From: Variovorax paradoxus
GTDB taxonomy: Bacteria > Pseudomonadota > Gammaproteobacteria > Burkholderiales > Burkholderiaceae_C
DNA: 64,000 nucleotides
Reading direction: 5' to 3'
NCBI RefSeq assembly: GCF_030811855.1
Contig: NZ_JAUSRN010000015.1
Location: forward strand, 62,001 to 126,000
The position numbers were made by a program, and so were the translations under genes. This document shows positions 26,429 through 34,800 of this stretch, in pieces. Under the pieces are notes generated by a model. That model was not told where the DNA came from. It ran no database searches and worked only from the letters and a program-made list of their open reading frames with translations. Position 1 is the first letter of the stretch. Every line of letters starts with the position of its first letter.

Positions 26429-27126
26429 CGTTGTGTGCCGCTGTTTGAACCCACCCGATTCCATTCAATTACGCGCTTGCGCCAATGCGTCTCGATGGCC
26501 TGCGCGAAGTCAGCTCGAACGAGCTTCGCTCTAGCCTCGCACCATTGCTCAGACTCACGGCGAATGACCACGCCTTCCAGCGGCCCACAGCGATAGCGGC
26601 TGGTGGTTGTCGCCACCGATTGCTTCAGCGCAATAACGTTGTACTTTCCACGCGCCACCAGGGGCACCGTGGCCAGTCCTGCCGAGGCAGCCAGCGCATT
26701 TCGGCGTGAACTGCTCCAGAAACGCCCTGCGCCACGGTCATACACATCAAACAGCAGGAACCAGTCCGGCAACGCGGCATAGTCCAGCGAATGGCGTGCG
26801 GCGCACCACTCGCCAAACATGATGATTTCGGGCGTCAGAACGCCGCGCAGCGCGTCGCTATGCTGGACAAGCCATGCGGGCAGCCGGGCAAACTGCCCGG
26901 CATGGGGCTCGGCCAAATACTGCCCACGGTTCTGCGCTCGCAGACTGCCATCGGGCGCAAGCGAGAAGCCGAGATTGGCGCCATCAAGCTTTTCCTCCAT
27001 TACCACGTCGCCTGCCAGCAGTGCCTGGGCTTCGTAAGGTGAAAGCACCTTATCGTCGCGTGGTGCGTCCTGACCGAGCCAAGCCAAGTGTGGTGTGTGT
27101 GGAAAACGGAAGAAGTCGGTCGTCAT
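26425..27126 (-). CDS. Rnl2-like RNA ligase / nucleotidyltransferase
   Basis: A 233-aa single-domain ligase. Motif I is EKLDGANLG (nucleotidyl-accepting Lys at about residue 45); SLRAQNRGQYL follows as motif Ia/III-like. FGEWCAARHSLDY (motif III) and PLEGVVIRRE (motif IV) plus the late Lys in EARAKLVRADF (motif V) complete the set. Sequence resembles T4 Rnl2-type RNA ligases rather than DNA ligases. The ATG at 27126 overlaps the PIN gene stop (ATGA); a longer in-frame start at 27180 lies inside the PIN gene. Coupling to a predicted RNase suggests a cut-and-seal role. Confidence 0.87.
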   Translation of the reverse strand: MTTDFFRFPHTPHLAWLGQDAPRDDKVLSPYEAQALLAGDVVMEEKLDGANLGFSLAPDGSLRAQNRGQYLAEPHAGQFARLPAWLVQHSDALRGVLTPEIIMFGEWCAARHSLDYAALPDWFLLFDVYDRGAGRFWSSSRRNALAASAGLATVPLVARGKYNVIALKQSVATTTSRYRCGPLEGVVIRRESEQWCEARAKLVRADFAQAIETHWRKRVIEWNRVGSNSGTQR

Positions 27127-27665
27127 TGCTGATCCACTTTGACCCGGTACCAATCGGTCGGCAGCAATGGCTGAAAGCAAATTCCGAGCACCTCCAACTG
27201 TGCTCTCGCGATATACCAGTCTGTCTCCGCTCCGTAAACGATGGGGGGTGATTCACCGAACAGGATCAGTGCTGCCAACGCACACGCGACCCATTTCCGG
27301 TCCTCTCTGTCGGTGACGATGGCCTCGTGCGCAGGTTCAAGAACGGCTATGTGTTCGCCATTGCCCTCAAATGTTTCGATCGGAACGTGATCCGCCTGCA
27401 TTCGATCAATCTTGTTTTGAAGCACTTGCATGCCGTACTCCTGCTCACGCCAGTTGTAGGGCATGTTGCGCTCGTACTCCGCTCGCACCAAGCCAACATC
27501 ATCCAATACGATCCGGCCATCCGAGAGATCGAAGGCGACCAGCCATTCGTATACCGACTCGCGCAACTCAATTTCACGCGGCATGGCTCGGGCGGCGACA
27601 TTGGACAGATCAGAGATCGCACTGGCAGCGAGCATCACATTGGTATCAACCAAGAACATTGCCAT
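27123..27665 (-). CDS. PIN-domain ribonuclease-like protein
   Basis: A 180-aa protein with the acidic residues of PIN domains: first Asp in FLVDTNVMLAAS, Glu in LVRAEYERN, Asp pair in TDREDRKWVACALA, and a final Asp in AETDWY. PIN domains are metal-dependent RNases. The gene overlaps the end of the upstream ATPase gene by 20 bases and the ligase gene downstream by 4, so the three are translationally linked. No adjacent small antitoxin is present; the ATPase or ligase may restrain it. Confidence 0.85.
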   Translation of the reverse strand: MAMFLVDTNVMLAASAISDLSNVAARAMPREIELRESVYEWLVAFDLSDGRIVLDDVGLVRAEYERNMPYNWREQEYGMQVLQNKIDRMQADHVPIETFEGNGEHIAVLEPAHEAIVTDREDRKWVACALAALILFGESPPIVYGAETDWYIARAQLEVLGICFQPLLPTDWYRVKVDQQ

Positions 27666-28992
27666 CTTGGGTCCTCAGGTCTTTGGCGCGCTTGATGGCC
27701 AATGCAGTTTGCTCGCGGGTTTCACCCAGGGCGTCACCGAAAAATTCTTTGGGCCAGTTTCTTACTCGCCCAAAGTCATCGACCTCCAACGGCAACAGCC
27801 GCGCGCTCTTGCCTTCCCGTTCGACGAAGTACATCGCAGCATCGGTAATGGAAACCTCTTCGCGTGCAATCAAGGTCTGCATGCGTCGGAAGAGATGCTC
27901 GGAGTGAGTTTCGACGATGAACTGGACTTTGCGTTGATTGCTGATTTGTGCAAACAGCTCTGCCAGCTTGCGTTGTGCCAGCGGATGAAGATGGCTCTCG
28001 GGCTCCTCCAAAATCACGACGTGCCCAGGCTTGGCAAATAGCGCCGCCACGATGACGGGGATGACCTGGGACACCCCCACGCCAACGTCCTTCAGGTTGC
28101 TGGCCTGACCGTCTTTCTCGATCATCAGTTCGTAGCGCGCGGAGCCTCCCAGAGCGCGAATGCTGAGGCCGTCGGCCAGATTCATCTCCTTGAGCCAGTG
28201 GATCGTCTGGTCAAACAGACCCGCTTCGGGGGGCAGGGCTTGATTGCGCTTCTTGGCCTGTTGAAACACGACACCGCTGGCAATCAAGGCATCTACGGCC
28301 TTGGCTCCATCGTCGCCAATGTGAGCGGGCATGCGCCCACCCCACACATAGTCTCGCTGCGCCAGGCGGCGCACGGGCCCCAGATAAATGATGCGCCCCA
28401 ACTCATCAAGCAAGGCCGGGCCAATCGGTTTGATCAGTTCGCCGATGTCCCCCAACTTATTCAATGTGGAGGCCGAGAAGGCGAAAGAGCGTTGCGGCCG
28501 ATAGTCTGCGCTCTGACCCAGAGCCTTGGCTCGGGTGCCCAAGCTCAGGCGGTAGATGCCTGGCTTGCGACGTGCGACCGTGAAGCCCTCATCGTCCTTT
28601 CCGAGTCGGAGATAGGCTAGCTCGGCGCTGCCAGCTGGGCCCTTGCCGTAGCGCGCCGAAAACAGCGTTGAGCCGTCAGTGTCATGAGAGTCCGCCCAGC
28701 GGAATTCAATCCCCACCTGCGTGGCAGATGTGCTTTCGGTCGCCGCGCTGTGACGGCAGAGCAAGTCCTTGAACTGACCCATGGTGACCGAGTCATCAGC
28801 ATCGGGATTGCCGAGGTTCAGATCCAGATTGGGGTCGTCGCCTTTGACCGTTTGCCGGATCAGCAGCAAGCTCTGGATCATGCTGGATTTGCCGGAAGAG
28901 TTGGTGCCGAGCAACAGCGTAATGGGCGCCAGCCGAACGGGGCCGGTGCTGCGCCAAATTTTAAAGTTCTCGAGCTTCAAGTGGGTCAGCAT
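27646..28992 (-). CDS. AAA ATPase, DUF3696 (OLD/ABC-like, without TOPRIM)
   Basis: A 448-aa SMC/ABC-class ATPase. Walker A is LLLGTNSSGKSSMIQSLLL (about residues 28-46), the ABC-type signature region DVGVGVSQVIPV precedes Walker B VVILEEPESHLHPLAQ, and the H-loop is IVETHSEHLF. The C terminus VRNWPKEFFGDALGETREQTALAI is the DUF3696 motif. No TOPRIM nuclease domain is present, so the neighbouring PIN protein may be the nuclease it controls. It starts 15 bases after the Argonaute gene ends. Confidence 0.9.
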   Translation of the reverse strand: MLTHLKLENFKIWRSTGPVRLAPITLLLGTNSSGKSSMIQSLLLIRQTVKGDDPNLDLNLGNPDADDSVTMGQFKDLLCRHSAATESTSATQVGIEFRWADSHDTDGSTLFSARYGKGPAGSAELAYLRLGKDDEGFTVARRKPGIYRLSLGTRAKALGQSADYRPQRSFAFSASTLNKLGDIGELIKPIGPALLDELGRIIYLGPVRRLAQRDYVWGGRMPAHIGDDGAKAVDALIASGVVFQQAKKRNQALPPEAGLFDQTIHWLKEMNLADGLSIRALGGSARYELMIEKDGQASNLKDVGVGVSQVIPVIVAALFAKPGHVVILEEPESHLHPLAQRKLAELFAQISNQRKVQFIVETHSEHLFRRMQTLIAREEVSITDAAMYFVEREGKSARLLPLEVDDFGRVRNWPKEFFGDALGETREQTALAIKRAKDLRTQDGNVLG

Positions 28993-29007
28993 TTTATTTT
29001 CCGGTCA

Positions 29008-30429
29008 TTACATGTAATAGCCGTACCGAATCTGTGGTCGATCATGCTCTTCCAAGTATTTCATGATCTCCCCCACCTTTCTTGCGCAACTGAGCGTAAT
29101 GGGGTACTTTCCATCCAGCTGGGTGTTGTTCCAGTTCATTTTTGTCAACCCAAGAATCTCTTTGGCAAGAAATGCGGGGCTTTGCTCTGATCTTATGATT
29201 CGTAGCTCCAGGGGTTGAGGTATATACATTCCAGGGTACGTCTTGTAATACCAGATGGAGCCACGTGTGTAGAGCAATTGCCGTTGCTCATCAAGGACAA
29301 CGGATGTGCCGCGATAGGGTGGATATGCGCCAGCCCTGAAAAGACGGAGACGCGAATCCATAACTGTCACGAAATCAACTGTGTCAATTCGGAGATCCGA
29401 TGCTGCGCTCATGAATCCGGACATTTCAGGATCAGAAAAATTGGACGTCTTGTGAACAACTACTCGCCCAGGATATGTCCGCATCGCATTGCGATACTCA
29501 TCAAGTGCAGCCTTGAACAAGGTGTATGACTGCTCTTCGGATAACCGTGGAATCCGATCTCCTTTTTCTAGGTGCACAGGAGTGCCTCGGAGAATCAATC
29601 CATTGCCCAGCTCATCAAAAACCTGAGCCAAACTGGTGTTAAGCGTCTTCTTGTCTCTGCTTCGGTAGAACGCAATACCCAATGCACAGGAGAGCGTATT
29701 TCCATCAGTTTTTTCTAATCGCCACGGATTGGTTGCTCCCGCCTTGTAATACAGCGCAGTCGCCAGATTCCAGGCCTTCGTGGCATCGTCCTGCTGACTT
29801 TTTGCGCCAGACAGCAGCGAGTCTGCCCGCACCAATTGCAGCGGTTTGCCCAAATGCATGGCCTTTGCTTTCAGTGCGCGCCGGAAATTAAGCTCTGCCT
29901 GGACTTCAATGCTCTCTTCCAGTTTTTCATCACCTTCAACAGCCGCATCCTTGCTGACTGCATCGAAGATGGACTTGGAGAGCACGCAAACGATGACATC
30001 AACAGGCCGATTCTGTGCGAGGAATTTTATTTCCTCGTAGTAGAGATCGATTGCCGCCTCTATGCGTTGCGTACGGTCCTTGATTTTTGCTATTTTCTCA
30101 ATGTCTAAATGCCTTAGCGGCCGACCTAGGTCCTGATTAAATGCAAATTCGGCATAAAATCCTGCGTCTTCATTGAAGCCGCAAAATTCTGGGAAGAGGT
30201 TTCCTTTGTGCGCGTCAACATCAGCAGAAATGGGTGATTTCATTCGCTCAAGCAAACTCGAAAGCTCTTCGAGATCTTTGCTTGTCCCGATGGCGCCAAG
30301 AAGAATTCTGGTTCTTCGGGTCAGAGACCTCTTGTCATATACGCCGTAGGCTGCAATTCCGCGCCGTGGGCAAACATGCGAACCCTCAAAGAATTCAAGC
30401 CTTGGCTCGTTGACATGCACCAATTTCAT
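29008..30429 (-). CDS. Short prokaryotic Argonaute (MID-PIWI), catalytically inactive
   Basis: A 473-aa protein with the layout of short pAgos: MID (about residues 120-215) and PIWI (220-473), no PAZ domain. PIWI landmarks are ATALYYKAGATNPWRL (225-238), VVVHKTSNF (323-331), and the terminal LTKMNWNN plus PITLSCARKVGEI (428-455), ending in an aromatic-rich GYYM carboxyl end. The strand that would carry the first catalytic Asp reads SCALGIAFYRS with no Asp, so it should bind a guide but not slice. It overlaps the APAZ gene by one base (TAATG). Base composition is clearly less GC-rich than the neighbours. Confidence 0.92.
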   Translation of the reverse strand: MKLVHVNEPRLEFFEGSHVCPRRGIAAYGVYDKRSLTRRTRILLGAIGTSKDLEELSSLLERMKSPISADVDAHKGNLFPEFCGFNEDAGFYAEFAFNQDLGRPLRHLDIEKIAKIKDRTQRIEAAIDLYYEEIKFLAQNRPVDVIVCVLSKSIFDAVSKDAAVEGDEKLEESIEVQAELNFRRALKAKAMHLGKPLQLVRADSLLSGAKSQQDDATKAWNLATALYYKAGATNPWRLEKTDGNTLSCALGIAFYRSRDKKTLNTSLAQVFDELGNGLILRGTPVHLEKGDRIPRLSEEQSYTLFKAALDEYRNAMRTYPGRVVVHKTSNFSDPEMSGFMSAASDLRIDTVDFVTVMDSRLRLFRAGAYPPYRGTSVVLDEQRQLLYTRGSIWYYKTYPGMYIPQPLELRIIRSEQSPAFLAKEILGLTKMNWNNTQLDGKYPITLSCARKVGEIMKYLEEHDRPQIRYGYYM

Positions 30430-31877
30430 TAGCCGAACATCCTTCTTGGATTTTCCGAATCCTCTTCACTGCTAGACGGCAACGTTGCCCAACCTGACTC
30501 CTCCAGGGAAGGAGCTCCGCCCAGCGTGAGTGCTGATCCGAACGAGAGAAATGAATCAGTCAGTTTCTTTTCAGAGAAAAGGTCCTCGTCGTCGATGGTA
30601 CGCAACCACGCAGATAGGAACCGAAAATGATTCATAACTTGCTGATTATTTTCTTGACGCTTAATCCAGCTGAGGTTGTCGTGGCTAAATCCAGATTCCT
30701 TGAAAGCAGCGCCGTAGCTGAAGAACCAGCTGGGAGTTATCGCCATGAACCAGAGATCACCGAAGAGCAAAAATTCCACTGCAAACGACAGATGCTTCTG
30801 TAGATAAACCTTAGAGCGATCTTTCTTATTAAATTGCCTTGCGAAGACGGTGCGCTTGGCCTTCTTCTCTCCCTGCCATGTCTCTTCCCGCTGGTTGAGT
30901 CCGTCTTCCAGGGGCAAAAAGACAAATTCGCCGCCGTCGTTCTCCCATCGCACACGCTCTTTGAATAGGCGCTGCTGCAACGAGAATCGCAATAGTGACT
31001 TGAAGACACGTTCGTGATCTTCGTCAATGGTCCAGTAGTCACCAGGGCGGTGCGCTTCTGTTGTTCCTGACTCGATCAGGTGCTTGTACGGATTGTCCCG
31101 ATCAGTCAAGTCGAAAAATGAGACCAAGTTGCCGCTGTGAATAACATAGGCAGAGGGGACAGCGGAATCGTTCTCTTGGTTGAACTCCCGTATCGTTTTT
31201 CGCCATAAACCCGGCTTTCTTTTGCCGTGCCGCTCCACGAGATCAACGCTTAAACGAGCAATGTAAAGGGCACTAGGGAAATAGAGCTCTACAAGATTGG
31301 CCGTTAGTGATTCTGCTGGCGTTGAGGGCGGATCAATATCCTCATCAGCCAAGCCAACGGGGACGCCACGCAAGTAGGCTTTCAAGTGGTTCAGCGCTGC
31401 TTGCAGTTTGTGCGGTTCGGCATCGGCAGCCTTGGAGCAAATCTCTTTGTAGTCCCAAACATCGGTGCCGGCTGAAAACTGATGTTTACCGGCGCACGCT
31501 GATTCAATCGCAGTTTGTGAGTAGCTGCCTTGCTTTGCCGTGAGCACGTAGACAATCAGTCGGTCATAACGCTGGTGTAGGTCGTGGCTGATGAACTGCT
31601 CCAAGGTGTATTTGACCTTGCCGATATCGGCAGTGGCTGTTACCTGGATGGCCACTCGGTGTGTATCGTCTGCCAGATCGATTCCGGGGAAGTTCGACTG
31701 CTCTGTGTTCAAGTTGCGCAACGCGGACCAACCGCACAGCTCGCGCAAGAGGCCGCACATGAGATTCTCTGATACCTTGTGCGCGTCAAACTGCCCCATC
31801 GCGCTGGCGGCCTCGACTTCATGTCGAAGTTGGGCGATCAACTCGCGGAATTCGTTCTGCAGATCGAGGATCTTCAT
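30429..31877 (-). CDS. SMEK-like PD-(D/E)XK nuclease fused to APAZ (short-pAgo partner)
   Basis: A 482-aa protein. The N terminus (1-120) has NFPGIDLAD (62-70) followed by RVAIQVTATADIGKVKYTLEQF (74-95): the Asp...Gln-Val-Thr pattern of SMEK/Mrr-like restriction-nuclease folds. The rest resembles APAZ, which occupies the place of the N and L1 domains of long Argonautes; RTVFARQFNKKDRSKVYLQKHLSF and LWFMAITPSWFFSYGAAF are typical. The ATG at 31877 overlaps the methylase stop (ATGA); an alternative start at 31907 is less likely. Together with the downstream pAgo it should form a guide-activated effector complex. Confidence 0.85.
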   Translation of the reverse strand: MKILDLQNEFRELIAQLRHEVEAASAMGQFDAHKVSENLMCGLLRELCGWSALRNLNTEQSNFPGIDLADDTHRVAIQVTATADIGKVKYTLEQFISHDLHQRYDRLIVYVLTAKQGSYSQTAIESACAGKHQFSAGTDVWDYKEICSKAADAEPHKLQAALNHLKAYLRGVPVGLADEDIDPPSTPAESLTANLVELYFPSALYIARLSVDLVERHGKRKPGLWRKTIREFNQENDSAVPSAYVIHSGNLVSFFDLTDRDNPYKHLIESGTTEAHRPGDYWTIDEDHERVFKSLLRFSLQQRLFKERVRWENDGGEFVFLPLEDGLNQREETWQGEKKAKRTVFARQFNKKDRSKVYLQKHLSFAVEFLLFGDLWFMAITPSWFFSYGAAFKESGFSHDNLSWIKRQENNQQVMNHFRFLSAWLRTIDDEDLFSEKKLTDSFLSFGSALTLGGAPSLEESGWATLPSSSEEDSENPRRMFG

Positions 31878-34800
31878 CCGAGTGCTCCGCGTTCCAGCTT
31901 GTCCCAAGCTTCGAGCACCAGACTCTGTGTTCGGTATTCCCCGTTGAACTCGCGCTTCTCACGATCCTTCAGTACGCGGAAGGTTTCGCTGGGGTAGTCC
32001 TTGCCCATTACGTCGGCGGGATCGAGGATGTAGCGCAGTTCGTCGCGGGTGAGGCCGTAGAGCTTGGCATAGTAGGCGTCGAGTTCTGCGCGCAGGATGG
32101 CGCGGCGGTCTGCATCGAAGGAAAAGGGCGGGCCGCCGTAGCCCAGGTCTTTGGCCCAATCGACTAGATCGTGAGCAGCGTATGTGAGTTCGAGTACCCG
32201 CGGGACGATATGGGCGAGATCGGCTTCCGTGTAGCGGTCAGGGGGCAGGACAGGAAGCTGCTTGTAAATGAAGTAGTTCATATGCGTGCCGCCCGTCTTG
32301 TGGCGAGCCACGAAGTCGAACACCAGCGCATCAAGGTTTCCCAGCAAAGCAGCAAACTGCTGCGGATTCTCTCGTTCGGAGAACAACATGAGCGGCATCT
32401 GGTTCCCCACCCCCACCAACGGCACCACTGATGCAATCACCGTGCGCTCGTCGGTAGCGCGGCAGATGTCCCGCCAGCCCATCAACCAGCCGTGCTCCCA
32501 GCCCCTGTCGTTCAGGCGCTCTTCCACTTCACTGCGGTTGACCCAGTAACGCGGGGTGACAGTGAAATCCGCCGAGGCTTTCTCGGTGGCGGTGACGTCG
32601 CGGCTGCTGCCGTCTTCCGTGTAGGTGGCCCAGCGGTGATCAAACTGGTGGATGAGCTTGGCTTCGTACAGCGGCAAGCGCTCGGGGGCGGGTGTGTCCT
32701 TGAACAAGTGGCTGTCGTTCGACATGTCCAGCATGCGCATGAACAAAATGCCCCACGGGTTTTGCGCGTGCTCCCCGGCCCCGGCCTGCTTGCCCTCGCC
32801 CGCGATCACAGCGTCACGCATCAGCACCGGCGCGGCGCGATAGAGCTTCTTGGTCAGTGCCGCGTCGCGCTCGCTGCGGAATACCGGGCAGGTTAGCGTA
32901 TTGGGATTGATGAGGCGGAATTCGTCGGGTGTGAGGGTGAAACGGCGGCGCGGATCGTCCAATTGGCTGACTCGCGTGGCAAAGCAGACGAATTCGGCCT
33001 GGTCTGCGGCGCCCAGGGTCAGCAGGCAGAACTTGTAGCTGCGGTGCACGGAAGGAAATACCGCCTCGCGGTTTTCGATGTCGTACAGGCTGACCAGTTG
33101 CCGCTTCTGGGTGACGTGGCCGAAATAAGCCTTGGTGCTGTCGTCGGTCGCGATGCCGGTGGGCACGATGAAGCCAGCGCGACCACTGTCAGCATGGATC
33201 TGCAAGATGGTTTCGGCAAACAGCGCATAGGTGTTCACATCCCCCACGCCAGTGAGCGGATAACGTCCACCATCTTCACCCTTGACGTGGGCGAAAAGGC
33301 TGGCGGCTTCCGCCGTGCGGCGTGCGCTGACGAATTCGCGGTACAGGCGTCGTTCGGCTTCGTCCTCGTGCGTTTCATGCGCCAGTTCGGGGTAGAGGTG
33401 GCGCGCCAGCATGCCTTCGCTGAGCCACTGGATGCGCTGGGCGCGCTCAGCCTTGTTGCGGGCGTCAAACACGTCGCGGTGCCGGGTGGCAAAGAACTCT
33501 TCTTCCTGCAGCTTGATGCGTTCCCACGGCGGGTTGGCCAGCACGCAGTCGAAGCCGCCTTCCGCAAACACCTGCGGGAAGGCCAGCGGCCAGTGAAACA
33601 CGCGGGCTTCTTCGCAGGCTTGCCGGGCAGCGACCAGCGCGAGCCGCTGGTCGGCAGGTAGTGCGCTGCCCAGCAAGGTAAGGTAGAGCGCGGCGGTGGT
33701 GGGAATGGCCTGGGCCGTGTCTTCGGTCTTGGGCAACAGGTAGGCGCCCAGCAACAGGTCAGCCGCCTGGGCCAGGTGGTTGTCGCGCGCCTGGCGCAGA
33801 TACTGGCCCCAAGCACTGGCCTTGGTCGCGATCTGTTCGGCACTGTCTTCGGGCAGGGCTTCGAGCGCCTGGAGTTCGGTCAGACTGCTGGCGTTGTCCA
33901 GTTGCAGGCGGCTTTGCGGTATGGTGCGCTCGCCGTTCAGTTGCTTGAGCGCCTGGGCGTTGGTTTTGGCCAGTTGCTTGCAGGTGTCCTTGTCGTCGCC
34001 GCTGAGGGGCTTGAAGGCATCCTTGGCGATCCCTTGTTCCAGCGCATGCAGATCGGTCAGGCCCACAAGGGCGTCGCCCACTTGCAGGTGATGGTCGAGA
34101 AAGCCCAAGGGGCGGCCTTCTTCGTATCCCTCCAACCACAAGGCCATGCGTGCCAGTTCGATGGCCATTGGGTTGCGGTCCACGCCGTAGATGCAGTGAG
34201 CCACCACTTCGCGCAGGGCGTGGCGGTAGTCCTGCGGCTTGATGGCTCCTTCTTGGCCACCTTCGAGGCTGCGCAACTGGGCCAGCTTTTCCGCAAGGCG
34301 GCGGGCGGCGGCGAGTAGGAAGTGACCGCTGCCGCAAGCGGGGTCGATGACGCGGATGGCCAGCAGCGCTTCGATCGGCTTGGCCGGTTTGGCGGCCAGG
34401 CGCTGATCGATGAGGGGGTTGAGCGCGCTTTTGACGAGCTCCTGCACCAGGCTGTCAGGGGTGTAGTAACTGCCGGTGAGCTTGCGGGCGTTGCCGGCGG
34501 TGCTGCCCCCCTCGGTGCGGCCTACAAAGCCAAAGCTGCGGGCGGGCAGGTCGATAACGGGCACCAGCTCCAGCAGGCTTTCATACACACTGCCCAACTC
34601 TTCCGGCCCCATGTTGCGATAGTCCACCGGGGTGAGGCTGCTGCCCTTGCCCTGCGCGACTACCGCCCACCTCAGGTGTTGCAGGGCAGTGAGCAGGTGA
34701 GCGTTGTCCAGGCTGGCGGCATCCAGATCGGGGCATTGCTCGGGCACGAACAGGCCACCCAAGGCAGGCAGTGCCAGGCGTGGCTCGCCCCGCGCTAGAC

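Noticed and set aside
31878..31907. Ten-codon N-terminal extension of the SMEK-APAZ protein
   Set aside because: It lies inside the methylase 3' end; the ATG overlapping the methylase stop gives the better start.
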